From NCBI RefSeq assembly GCF_900100115.1, contig NZ_FNKL01000003.1:1-64000 (forward strand): 64,000 nucleotides of DNA, given 5' to 3'. Position numbers and translations under genes: made by a program. Position 1 is the first letter of the stretch, and every line of letters begins with the position of its first letter. Below are positions 36,491-45,982 of this stretch, piece by piece. The notes under the pieces were generated by a model that saw nothing but the letters and a program-made list of their open reading frames with translations, was not told where the DNA came from and did no database searches. The stretch comes from Chryseobacterium soldanellicola (lineage in GTDB: Bacteria > Bacteroidota > Bacteroidia > Flavobacteriales > Weeksellaceae).

Positions 36491-36660
36491 AGTCCCGGTC
36501 TGTAAGTTTCGGTTTGTTTATCGCCATTGCTTTATATTCTTTATTTTTCTTTAAATCACACTATCAAAAAATAGTATAATATTCGTTTTCCATTAGAAAA
36601 CGAAACTACGTATAACACAAAACCCACTGCAATTGCAGTGGGTTATTTTTAGGCAAAGTC
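36478..36660. repeat. Inter-cassette direct repeat, copy 1
   Basis: This segment aligns with 38334-38520 at roughly 85% by eye (shared TAGTCCCGGT, CATTGCTTTATATTCT and ACTACGTATAACACAA). Within it the hairpin CGTTTTC-CATTA-GAAAACG (36584-36602) is identical in copy 2. It sits between the immunity gene at 36678 and the decayed core. Confidence 0.7.
36621..36644. terminator. 24-bp perfect palindrome, likely bidirectional terminator
   Basis: The half AACCCACTGCAA is followed by its exact complement, then ATTTTT on the plus strand and TTTTG on the minus strand. It lies 34 bp after the stop of the minus-strand gene at 36678. The copy at 38473 has decayed. Confidence 0.65.
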
Positions 36661-36677
36661 AAAGACTATACAGCAGA

Positions 36678-37235
36678 TTAACTATATGGATTGTTTTGTC
36701 TAGTATGACATTTGGAACATTCAATTATCCCATTTTCTTCATTTGTTAGCTTCCAAGAATTATCACAATTACAACACATTACCCAATTATCTCCAACAGA
36801 AATTGCACTCTGTAGTTGCTTGTCAGGAAATTCATTATTAATTAAATTTTGATATTTTTCAAAAATAGCATTAGCATTTCCTACATTATCCATCATTTCT
36901 TCTTCAAAGTATTTATTATGTCTCCATTCTTTAAAGGTAATCATACTTGGAAAAATAGGATCTATAGGATAACTTTCTTTACCAGTAAAGCCTTCCCAAT
37001 ATTTTGACATTCTCTTGTCTGTAACAAGAAAAAATTCGGAAGGATAATTATATGGATAAGTATTACCTCCTTCATCTAAAATAAAAAAATTTATTTCCCC
37101 TTCTTCAGTGTATTCTATTGCATAAACAGTATACTCTTTTCCTATAATTAGAGGGAAGCGTTCATAAGGTATTTGCCAATTTATTTTATATTTTACCTTT
37201 TCTGGATTGTCTATTTTTATATATTTTACTCTCAT
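36678..37235 (-). CDS. Candidate immunity protein of the silent Rhs cassette
   Basis: The 185-aa cytoplasmic protein lacks a signal peptide. The body (residues 1-130) is unrecognised; the C-terminus has two CxxC pairs (CCNC and CSKC), a zinc-ribbon pattern. It starts 17 bp after the toxin-tip frame, the usual place of an Rhs immunity gene. The immunity role is positional inference. Confidence 0.6.
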   Translation of the reverse strand: MRVKYIKIDNPEKVKYKINWQIPYERFPLIIGKEYTVYAIEYTEEGEINFFILDEGGNTYPYNYPSEFFLVTDKRMSKYWEGFTGKESYPIDPIFPSMITFKEWRHNKYFEEEMMDNVGNANAIFEKYQNLINNEFPDKQLQSAISVGDNWVMCCNCDNSWKLTNEENGIIECSKCHTRQNNPYS

Positions 37236-37252
37236 TAAATATTTTTTATATG

Positions 37253-38341
37253 TTATGGATAGCGATGTCCCCTACTTTTAGCATTAGTTCCATCTTTTAT
37301 TTTAAATCCTGATCGCTTTCCAGTTTGATTATTTATATCGTAATGAACCTCTGTTTTGGTACCATCACCATGATCATGAGTGTGTTTCATTTTTGTATTA
37401 TGATTATACTTTGGGTCTTTCAGTTTTCCAGTCATAATTGTATCTCCTTCACCTGATTCTGCTTCCTCAATAGATAACTGCTCTTGTAAATCTTTTGGCT
37501 CATATCTTGCATCTGGCTTTCCTTCTTGTGGTACTTTCACACCATTTACATCCTTATCTTCTTCCGATTCAGAATCAGAATTGAGATTTCTCATTCCCGC
37601 TCCTGGATCAGCAATGGTTGTATGGGCAGGTGTAAACCATTCATAAGAAGGTTTTGTAGCTTGATCTATAAACCAAAGGGCTCCTACGGCAACCAATATA
37701 GCCCAGCCTCCAGGGTTTTCTCCATTGGCCAATCCTAAAGCCGTTGCAGTTGCATATTGACCATTATTATTGTTACTATTTTTAGTATTTAGTATTGACA
37801 CTTGCGTTATTACTGCGCTTTTGTTATTGGCGTCAATCCAAGTACCTTTTTTTGCATTCCAAGTAAATAAACCGTCCGAATCATGCCATACTTCTCCATC
37901 TTTTAAACCATCACGTATTGGAAAACCCAATTCTCCCTCCATACCGGTAGGATCATTAAAACTTATAGGATTATTCCAAACGTAATTGTAAGCTTCATGA
38001 GTATATTGACTTCTTGGATCCACAACACCCCATCTTCCAATATCCGGCATATAAAATCTTGCTCCATAATCATACATCCCGGATTCTTGTTGCAATTCCT
38101 TGCCATTATACTTGTAATTATATGTAGGATTTCCGGCTAAAGCATTATAGCCTTCATGCTTTAAACCAAACGGATAATAGTTGTTTTCTTCAAGAACTTC
38201 TGCGCCCGAACCATTGTTAAAGTAGCTGATACGTACATTTCCTAAATGGTCAACATAATTGTAAATATACTTATTATTTTCAAAATTAAAATATCCTTCT
38301 GAAGTTGGGACAAATTTAAGAACCTGTGAAACGATGTATTG
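37253..38341 (-). pseudogene. Silent Rhs core-plus-tip cassette (no start, no signal peptide)
   Basis: The frame is open from 38341 (after TAA) to 37253. It begins within the Rhs core (YIVSQVLKFVPTSEGYFN ... VDHLGNVRISYFNN) and ends with a unique tip after NNPISFNDPTGME. The first usable in-frame start is a TTG at 38095. The tip has a hydrophobic segment (GGWAILVAVGALWFID) and ends with a His-rich region (HTHDHGDGTKTEVHYD); I do not recognise the toxin family. The core is nearly identical at DNA level to that in the full Rhs gene, so recombination could swap this tip in. Confidence 0.7.
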
Positions 38342-38531
38342 TTAGTCCCGGTATGTAAGCTTTGGTTTGTTTATAATCATTGCTTTATATTCTCTACTTT
38401 TCTTTAAATCAAGCTATCACAAATAGTATAACATTCGTTTTCCATTAGAAAACGAAACTACGTATAACACAAAACCCACTGCAATTGCGATGGTTTATTT
38501 TTATCTACGCAAAGTCACAGACTTTGCGTAG
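38334..38531. repeat. Inter-cassette direct repeat, copy 2
   Basis: It corresponds to 36478-36660, with the same CGTTTTC-CATTA-GAAAACG hairpin at 38436-38454. It lies between the immunity gene at 38540 and the silent core fragment, matching the placement of copy 1. Confidence 0.7.
38505..38531 (-). terminator. Terminator after the first immunity gene
   Basis: A perfect 12-bp stem (CTACGCAAAGTC/GACTTTGCGTAG) with a 3-nt loop lies 8 bp downstream of the minus-strand gene at 38540. The minus strand continues with ATAAAAATAAACC, so the T run is imperfect. It ends the expressed Rhs operon and leaves the silent cassette untranscribed. Confidence 0.7.
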
Positions 38532-38539
38532 TGAGTGGG

Positions 38540-39079
38540 TTACAGACACTCGTAATGATCAGTCCAGGTTTTGGTTTCTTTGATATTATTCTCTTTATCA
38601 AAAATCAATAGGTATTTATTAATACTACCACAATATTTTAAACCTTCACGCGAATTTGATATAACATCAACTCTTAAAGAATCATTTTTGAATTCATTAA
38701 AAAATGCTATATGGGAAGGTCCTTTAAATTTATCCTTAGTAAAAACATTTTGGTTTTTGTAGTAATCTGATGATTTCCATGATTTACCCCAATATTTTTT
38801 ATTTAATTTAGATAAGCAGTTACTTTTTTTTATCGGCTTAGTTTTTTCAATATTTAACCAACTAAAATAATTATCAGACTTATATAATGGAAAAATACTT
38901 TCATAAATGGATATTCCATAAGCTCCGGAATTTAAAATATCTTCATAATACTTTTCCGTCCCTTTATTTTTAAAATCTTGTTTTATATATTCAATCCCTT
39001 TTTCATATCTCTCACATACACATTGTCCATATGTTAAAAGATTAAAGCATAAGAATAAAATGATCATTAAATATTTCAT
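38540..39079 (-). CDS. Candidate exported immunity protein for the Rhs HEISH toxin
   Basis: The 179-aa protein has a signal peptide (1-18, ending LLTYGQC). Its Cys is near the cleavage site (CVCERY), so it may be a lipoprotein or a periplasmic protein. The body is unrecognised. Its ATG overlaps the Rhs stop by one base, the tight coupling expected of toxin-immunity pairs. An exported immunity protein suggests the toxin acts in the periplasm (inference). Confidence 0.65.
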   Translation of the reverse strand: MKYLMIILFLCFNLLTYGQCVCERYEKGIEYIKQDFKNKGTEKYYEDILNSGAYGISIYESIFPLYKSDNYFSWLNIEKTKPIKKSNCLSKLNKKYWGKSWKSSDYYKNQNVFTKDKFKGPSHIAFFNEFKNDSLRVDVISNSREGLKYCGSINKYLLIFDKENNIKETKTWTDHYECL

Positions 39080-42000
39080 TATTTAGTTTTTGGTGTTAGC
39101 ATAAATAAATTTTTCTTTACATTAATTTTATTAAAATTACCATCCATAACAGCAGGCGCTCTTTCAAAAGGTGTAAAATTATGCACCTTTCCTTTATATA
39201 AGACATCTATTGGACTATATGAATTTCTTTGGCCGAATGGTAAATTAAATTGCCCAGAAGCGTCTAGCTCTCTTCTAATAGTATTAATAACTTTTTCATT
39301 CGGACCAGCTGAACCATAAATTATATTTTGATCTTCCAAGTTATTATATTTATGACTTATTTCATGTAAAGTAGACATGCCATATCCCATAGTTAATGGA
39401 TTTAGAGCCTCGCTAGTTCCTGCAACAAATTTATCAATTTGATTAGTATTAATATTTAAATCATATGTTATAGTTGCTCCATAAACCCCATCAATTGTTT
39501 CTCCACGAGAACCGACAGTATCAATTGATGTACTTTTTGTGTTATCAGAATTAACCTGATAATCTGTTCTATGGTTATCAATGGCTCCTTTCAGCATATC
39601 ACGAGCTGTTTTACTTCCTCCTGCATCAGCAGATTCTTTATAACTTAATTTACCATCATCTCCAACAGATAAAGTTAAACCAGTTTCTTTCTCTAAATCA
39701 CCTACAATTTTATTTTGTGTATCTACTGAAACACTTTTTCCAAACGTTATATCCTTATTTTGCATTCCATCAGGATCTATAAAACGGATAGGATTATTAA
39801 AAGCATAGGTATAAGGCGACCAACGACGAGAGGTTTCCGCGAGCGGGTCCACCTTTCCCCATCTCCCAATATCCGGCATATAAAATCTCGCCCCATAATC
39901 ATACATCCCGGATTCCTGCTGCAATTCCTTGCCATTATACTTGTAATTGTATGTAGGATTTCCGGCTAAAGCATTATAGCCTTCATGCTTTAAACCAAAC
40001 GGATAATAGTTGTTTTCTTCAAGAACTTCTGCGCTGGAACCATTGTTAAAGTAGCTTACGCGCACATTTCCTAAATGGTCAACATAATTGTAAATATACT
40101 TATTATTTTCAAAATTAAAATAGCCCTCTGAAGTTGGGACAAATTTAATTGTAGGATCTCCGCTTGTTGCAATTATTTCATACTGAAAACCATCCAGATA
40201 CTCTGTTGTCTTTTTTTTGTAGACAGAGTTTTCACTGTATCGGTGTTCTTTCCTGAACTTTACGCCGTCTGCTCTGTAAAAATTGTAAACATTCTCGTTT
40301 TGCCACTGATTTCGGGTAAAATACTGCCTGTCAAATTCTAAATAATTAGGTAAATTTAAATGATTGTACCGAATCTGTAGAATACCTTTGTCCTTCTGGT
40401 CTTTCATATTTCCGTTATCATCATACGCAATGGTATTTCCTGAAACATCGGGATAACCTCTGTAATTCAGTTGTGTCTCATTAACGGAAGTCAATCTGTT
40501 TCCGGTATAATTGTAGTTCAGGTTATCAATTAATTCCGCTGATCCTGAAAGGCTTTTACTGTTTCTTTTCAGGTTGGTTATATTTCCGTTAATGTCATAA
40601 ATCAATTCCTCATTAAAGAAATTATTTTGAGGAACCGATGAGCCCGGCTCTGAGTACAAACCTTTCTGTAACCTATTGAAAAGATCATACTGATAGTCAT
40701 ATCTTCTCAGCACTCCGTCATTGGAAGTCTTCCAGTCTATCTCTGCGATATTTCCGTTAAACTTACCCGATGCTAAAGATGAATAGACAGGGTTTGTGTA
40801 TTTCACTTCATATCCAAACAGTTTTCCATTAAGGTTTACGGGATCATTAATTTTAGTCATCCAACCTCGGATGTTATATTTGTAATCAACCGTTTGCAGT
40901 GGCTGTGCCGGATTTGTTCCACCTACTTTTTTACTGCTTAATTGAGAGAGTTCGTTATACTCGTTCTGCGATAAGTATTCTTCAGGGTTACTATCAATTT
41001 TATGTTTATGCGTCAAAGGTCTGTTTTGGTGATCATACGTGAATGTTTCTGTAATCATTCTTTCTGTGTCGCCAATTAGTCTCTTATGCTTTGTTATAGT
41101 TTGATTCGGAAGACCTGTAAAGTTAAGCTCTGTATCTGTTTTGGTGTATCCACCTAAATGGTTTGTTTCTCTGGTCCCGATAAGGCGTCCTTTGGTATCA
41201 TACAGCATAAAGCTTCTTGTCCAGTCATCGCTTTCAATATTTTTGATGTATGAAGCTAAAAGCAAACCTTTCGCACTGCCTGTTTGAGTATTAAGAATTA
41301 CATTCTGATTAAGTATAGTTCCCGGAAGGTCACTAGGAAACCAAGGATCTCTTGGAAAACTGTCATAATAACTAATGGTAAATATCTTAATCGATGCCGT
41401 AGGATATGCTGTATTTGAATAATTAAGTGAAGTTACACTACTGTCAGGAGACGAGCCTCCTCTTGTTTCATTATTACTTCCTAAAGCATTGACATTATTT
41501 TGCTCCGTCTGTCTGCCTTCCATTCCATAAGCTACAGTGCTGGTATAGATTCCTGTATAAGCTACCCTCCCGAATGAATCATATTTTGTGAACTGCCACT
41601 GATTATTTTTCCCCAATTCTGCATCCTGGCTCAGTACTATTCTGTCCTGTTTGTCATACACTACATATTCCCAGCTTTTTCCCGGAAGTTTTTTGGCAAC
41701 CATTCTGTTTCTGTCATCATATTTGTACGCATAACACAGTGTATCCAATACAGAATTCACATTAGATGCTGTAGCTGCCAATGGTGGAATAACAAAAGCT
41801 AACTGATCATATTCATTGTAAACATAATAGGTATCTGCATTTTGCGTTGCATTCAATGCTTTTCTTACTAAGATGACTTGTCCTTGACTGTTTTTAAATT
41901 CTATAGTCTTGTTTCCATCTTCATCAGTCACTGTAGTTGAATATAAAAGTCCTGTTCCGTATGTTCCTGAAAGATTTATTGCAGAAGAAGTGGCTCCGCT

Positions 42001-42519
42001 TGCCCAGCTGGTTACAACTACATATTTATTTACATCTCCAGATACATTGGTTCCATATTCCATAGTCATTGGTTTATCATTCCATGCATTTCCCACTTGC
42101 CTCTGTTCAAGAACTCTATCTAAGGGAGAACTTTCCAATATTTTTTCTGTATAAATTTTCTCCGGTCCGTAAATATTAGGATTTGTAGTAGGATAACTTA
42201 AAGGGTTTGTATAAATAGCTCCATTTAAAGTTCCATGTTGAGGAGCAGGAAGGTATTCCTTAACCTGTCTCCCAAAAGCATCATATTCTACGTGGGATAC
42301 CACATCATTTGCTTGTGGTGAGGCTTTAATATTTATCGTTTGTTTAGGTCTTGCTAATCCATCAAGGTATTGTACACTTACAGCCGTTTTAGGACTTCCG
42401 CTTGAAGGATAATCAAGATAGGTTGTGCTTTGCACATAATTTTCATTCGTGCTGGTTTGGGCATTCATGATTCCCGATGCTAATAATGATATAATGATAG
42501 GTATAATTATTTTTTTCAC
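39079..42519 (-). CDS. Rhs polymorphic toxin with HEISH metallopeptidase-like tip
   Basis: The 1146-aa protein has a signal peptide (1-20) and a Bacteroidota Rhs N-terminal domain of DUF6443 type (TTYLDYPSSGSPKTAVSVQYLDGLARPKQTI). RHS/YD repeats follow (FTKYDSFGRV, YDHQNRPLTHK, YDINGNITNLKR), then the core (VDHLGNVRVSYFN, YDYGARFYMPDIGRWGKVDPL ... NNPIRFIDPDGM, ending near residue 918). The tip (about 919-1146) contains HEISH near residue 1053, an HExxH zinc-protease motif. YD repeats form a cocoon around the toxin in this family. The gene is followed by its candidate immunity gene. Confidence 0.85.
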   Translation of the reverse strand: MKKIIIPIIISLLASGIMNAQTSTNENYVQSTTYLDYPSSGSPKTAVSVQYLDGLARPKQTINIKASPQANDVVSHVEYDAFGRQVKEYLPAPQHGTLNGAIYTNPLSYPTTNPNIYGPEKIYTEKILESSPLDRVLEQRQVGNAWNDKPMTMEYGTNVSGDVNKYVVVTSWASGATSSAINLSGTYGTGLLYSTTVTDEDGNKTIEFKNSQGQVILVRKALNATQNADTYYVYNEYDQLAFVIPPLAATASNVNSVLDTLCYAYKYDDRNRMVAKKLPGKSWEYVVYDKQDRIVLSQDAELGKNNQWQFTKYDSFGRVAYTGIYTSTVAYGMEGRQTEQNNVNALGSNNETRGGSSPDSSVTSLNYSNTAYPTASIKIFTISYYDSFPRDPWFPSDLPGTILNQNVILNTQTGSAKGLLLASYIKNIESDDWTRSFMLYDTKGRLIGTRETNHLGGYTKTDTELNFTGLPNQTITKHKRLIGDTERMITETFTYDHQNRPLTHKHKIDSNPEEYLSQNEYNELSQLSSKKVGGTNPAQPLQTVDYKYNIRGWMTKINDPVNLNGKLFGYEVKYTNPVYSSLASGKFNGNIAEIDWKTSNDGVLRRYDYQYDLFNRLQKGLYSEPGSSVPQNNFFNEELIYDINGNITNLKRNSKSLSGSAELIDNLNYNYTGNRLTSVNETQLNYRGYPDVSGNTIAYDDNGNMKDQKDKGILQIRYNHLNLPNYLEFDRQYFTRNQWQNENVYNFYRADGVKFRKEHRYSENSVYKKKTTEYLDGFQYEIIATSGDPTIKFVPTSEGYFNFENNKYIYNYVDHLGNVRVSYFNNGSSAEVLEENNYYPFGLKHEGYNALAGNPTYNYKYNGKELQQESGMYDYGARFYMPDIGRWGKVDPLAETSRRWSPYTYAFNNPIRFIDPDGMQNKDITFGKSVSVDTQNKIVGDLEKETGLTLSVGDDGKLSYKESADAGGSKTARDMLKGAIDNHRTDYQVNSDNTKSTSIDTVGSRGETIDGVYGATITYDLNINTNQIDKFVAGTSEALNPLTMGYGMSTLHEISHKYNNLEDQNIIYGSAGPNEKVINTIRRELDASGQFNLPFGQRNSYSPIDVLYKGKVHNFTPFERAPAVMDGNFNKINVKKNLFMLTPKTK

Positions 42520-42524
42520 GATTC

Positions 42525-45500
42525 TTAGTTTTTATAGTTATATTGGAACTGTTTTACCGTTTTCTCGCTACCTGCAACAGCATTGGCATCTCTCTGTTTG
42601 ATTTCTTTAAGTCTGTTAACAGAATCGTAGAAATACAGTTCTTTTATTCCGGTAGGCTGGGTAATAGTTCTTACTCCTACAAGAGGATCATATGTGTATG
42701 TTGTCACCATATTCTCACGTGCTCCTAATGCAGTTCTAAGTGCATCTAGCGTCGAAAGCAAACTGGCTTCATTTCCTGTAGGTCCTGCTGCTGCATCTGC
42801 ATCAGAAGCTGTAATAGCCGCCGTAAGCTGTGAGCCCGCAATTTGCATTAATGTAGTATAATCAATACCTTCTATCTTGGCAATAGGCTGGGTACTGTTA
42901 TATCCCCATACGATTGACACTGGCGTTCCATCCTTTGTTTTATACTGCTGAAGATTACCATTCGAATCGTATTTTTCATAAGTCAATTCTGTATATTCAG
43001 TACCCGTCAATCCTGTAGATTTTACAGAGCTTGGTAACAGATTTGGATTAGAATATAATGTTTCTACTTTGTTCTTTGTCTGACCATTTTTTTTGGTTTC
43101 TGTTTCCAAAGGAATTCCAATCATATTAGCATTAATCAGTTGTTGATTATTTTTCTCCTTAGCATATTTATATGATGACGTATAAGTATCTCCGCCCTGA
43201 ATGCTTTGGGTTATAAGCGTAGGATAATCATCCGGATTGTAAATTGTACTATTATTAGTAACAACTGAATTCTGGATTCCGTTTTTATAAAAATAATCGG
43301 TTGTTTTCTTTTCTGTAGGAAGTGTAACTCCGAATTTTTCAAAACCTTTATAAGGAGTTGTAAGGAAAACATCAATGAGTATGTGGCTGGCAAACTCCTC
43401 ATATGTACCATAAGCATAATATTGTGATGTCTGATTATACTGAAAATTATCAATAATTTTCATTACAGGATTTTTTTCAAATTCCGTAGTGACGTAATCA
43501 GTATTAGTTTCTGTAAGAAGTTGCCCGCTCTCGCTATAAACCTTTTCTGAAGTTACTTGCCCTCTTCTGTAATCCTCATTAGGAATCTGGTAAAAAGGCT
43601 GTTGAGTAGAAAGAATCCCTGAATTAGGATAATCAATAGGAGATCTGAAAGTATATTCCGTCTTTCCTTTTGAATTCCCATCCTTGTCCACCTGTTTTAC
43701 TGTCACATACTTATATCCCACAGGTGAACCCTGTGTAGTATCTGAATAAATGACATTGGTATCTGAGCTAATATCAAGTTTAGCACTATAAATTATAGTA
43801 GTATTGAGCTCATTGTTTTTATATTCATAGGAAACATCAGAATAATTTAGAACCGGCACTGGAAATACCAACATTCCACTGCTTTTCTGAAGGTCATCGA
43901 TTTGACGATAATCATAAATATATTTTTTTGCAGGATCTGGTGAATTCTCATCTGCAAAATAGGAAATACCATTGATTCTTAATCCGCCTCCACCACGTAT
44001 TTTTTCATCAATATAGACATTTTCGTTTGTGGTAGCCTCAAAATAGTCAAGTGTATCATCAGGATTCGACGGTGAGTAGCTTCCTGTTAAAGAAGCATAA
44101 TAAACACCCGGCTGAAGAGATACTTCATCATTTATATCAGCTTCAATTTCTCCGCTGGCATTTAGTCCCGTTATCGGACATACAGGAGGTTGTGGTCTGT
44201 TACAGGTCTGATTCCCTCTTGAATAAGTATGTACTTCGGTAAATGTATTATCTGCATTTTTTTTATAAATATGAAGTTTCCAGTTGAAATTGATTAAATT
44301 TCCTAAAGTATAATGCAGGTGAACATTCTGAGCTGTAATTACAGTAAAGAAGTATTTTTTCGTATCACTAAGCTGTCCAAAATTTACATTTTCAATATTT
44401 CCCTGAGGCTCCCAATGTCCGGTTACCTGTTCAACGGGATTTCCTTGATTGATTCCCGCAAAATAACTATATGTATTAGTTCCAAAATCAAACTTTGTTT
44501 TACCCTTGGTAGGATAAGTAAGTGTTTCCAGAACATCTGTTTTAACCGCATTTGTTTCCCCAGTGTAATAACCCCAACCATCTTTTGAAACCGTACCCAA
44601 TCCGCCACTATAATTCATGTCATATTCTTGGTTTTGGATAGTAGGATCAGGACTAACTTTTGTGACTTTTGTAAGAAGCATTTTACTAAGAGTTTCCATA
44701 CTGCCCCATTTAGGCTTAAATGCTGTATTCGAATAATCATAATCAAAAATATATTTGTCTATATATTTAGATGGATCATTCTGCCCAATAAAGTCTGATT
44801 TTACAGATTTTAATTTATACAGTTGTGATGGTAGAAAGTAATTGGAATCTTGTCTGCCCTGTTCATAGGTAAATGTTATCGTTCCTTTCCCCGTTACGTT
44901 AATACCTGTCAGAAGGCGTGTCATGGAGTCATTGAATGTCTTTTGTGTATCAAACATTCCCAACATACTTCCATCAGGAATTTGAAAATTTCCACTACCA
45001 TTTCCCACTGTAGTATTCTGATAATTGACGTCTTTTGCAATTCTTTGTGTCGAAACAACGGATTCATCGTATTTAACTTCTGAACTAAGGCCGTAGGTGA
45101 AAGTTGCGAGTATAATATTATTTTGATCTTTAATAGTCGTTAGATGAAATGCTGTCCAATATGTAGAAACATCAAAACCTACATCAAAATATTGATTTGC
45201 AGTAGTCATTCCAACTTTAGTACTGCTATTGGTCTTTTGAGACGTTTCCATCGCTTCAAAAATGTACTTGATTCCTTTATCATCAATAATGGTATAGGAA
45301 TTAATAATTCCAGAACTATCCGTACCTATATTAATCTGTAGATTATTTTTATCCAATTTCTGAACTTTTAAAGCACCTGTTTCATCTTTTGACACGTAGA
45401 ATCTTCCGGATTGCCCTATGAAATTATATTGATACAAATCATACTCCGTATCATATCTTCCTAATCCAGTATAAAACCTATACCTAGTCATATCAACATT

Positions 45501-45977
45501 TTGAACTTCGTCTCTGATCAATAAACCGGTAGGGTTATAAGCTTCATTATATATTCCAAATTTTTTCCTTAGAGGAACAGAACCGATTATGGATGCATCT
45601 TTTTCATCAGGAAGTCCTCCTTTTACCGTTCTTGAAATTGTACCTCCAGCTATTAAGCTCCAACCAAGACCGGTCTCCCCAGCTCTATCATCTGGTTTAG
45701 CATTCAACGGGTGGTATTTCAACTGAACATTAATCGCCACATTAGGGTTAATTGTAGGAATACTGATCATCGGAATGCTGATATCTGGAATACCTGTATA
45801 ATAACTTACAGGAACCTCTTCAAATTTCATCAGGTTACTAGTTGTAGGTGCTGCTGCAAACATTTTATTAATACCATCCGTATAGCTTTTGGGATCATTT
45901 ACGGCCGATGTTTGTGACTGAAAAGTATTGTTGAATGAAGCTAATAATAGAATTATAGCTATTGTGGTTTTCTTCAT
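42525..45977 (-). CDS. Large Rhs-like secreted protein, partner of the Rhs toxin
   Basis: The 1150-aa protein has a signal peptide (1-21) and an N-terminal region (ETGLGWSLIAGGTISRTVKGGLPDE) related to the start of SpvB/TcB-like Bacteroidota proteins, followed by long beta-rich sequence with YD-type motifs near the C-terminus (MVTTYTYDPLVGVRTITQ, LYFYDSVNRLKEIKQ). It lacks a core motif and tip toxin. It is 5 bp from both neighbours in a tight operon. It may form a shell or carrier for the Rhs toxin (inference). Confidence 0.8.
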   Translation of the reverse strand: MKKTTIAIILLLASFNNTFQSQTSAVNDPKSYTDGINKMFAAAPTTSNLMKFEEVPVSYYTGIPDISIPMISIPTINPNVAINVQLKYHPLNAKPDDRAGETGLGWSLIAGGTISRTVKGGLPDEKDASIIGSVPLRKKFGIYNEAYNPTGLLIRDEVQNVDMTRYRFYTGLGRYDTEYDLYQYNFIGQSGRFYVSKDETGALKVQKLDKNNLQINIGTDSSGIINSYTIIDDKGIKYIFEAMETSQKTNSSTKVGMTTANQYFDVGFDVSTYWTAFHLTTIKDQNNIILATFTYGLSSEVKYDESVVSTQRIAKDVNYQNTTVGNGSGNFQIPDGSMLGMFDTQKTFNDSMTRLLTGINVTGKGTITFTYEQGRQDSNYFLPSQLYKLKSVKSDFIGQNDPSKYIDKYIFDYDYSNTAFKPKWGSMETLSKMLLTKVTKVSPDPTIQNQEYDMNYSGGLGTVSKDGWGYYTGETNAVKTDVLETLTYPTKGKTKFDFGTNTYSYFAGINQGNPVEQVTGHWEPQGNIENVNFGQLSDTKKYFFTVITAQNVHLHYTLGNLINFNWKLHIYKKNADNTFTEVHTYSRGNQTCNRPQPPVCPITGLNASGEIEADINDEVSLQPGVYYASLTGSYSPSNPDDTLDYFEATTNENVYIDEKIRGGGGLRINGISYFADENSPDPAKKYIYDYRQIDDLQKSSGMLVFPVPVLNYSDVSYEYKNNELNTTIIYSAKLDISSDTNVIYSDTTQGSPVGYKYVTVKQVDKDGNSKGKTEYTFRSPIDYPNSGILSTQQPFYQIPNEDYRRGQVTSEKVYSESGQLLTETNTDYVTTEFEKNPVMKIIDNFQYNQTSQYYAYGTYEEFASHILIDVFLTTPYKGFEKFGVTLPTEKKTTDYFYKNGIQNSVVTNNSTIYNPDDYPTLITQSIQGGDTYTSSYKYAKEKNNQQLINANMIGIPLETETKKNGQTKNKVETLYSNPNLLPSSVKSTGLTGTEYTELTYEKYDSNGNLQQYKTKDGTPVSIVWGYNSTQPIAKIEGIDYTTLMQIAGSQLTAAITASDADAAAGPTGNEASLLSTLDALRTALGARENMVTTYTYDPLVGVRTITQPTGIKELYFYDSVNRLKEIKQRDANAVAGSEKTVKQFQYNYKN

Positions 45978-45982
45978 CTCAA

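Noticed and set aside
36584..38454. Insertion-sequence ends at the inter-cassette hairpins
   Set aside because: No transposase frame and no target-site duplications; the repeats flank Rhs modules.
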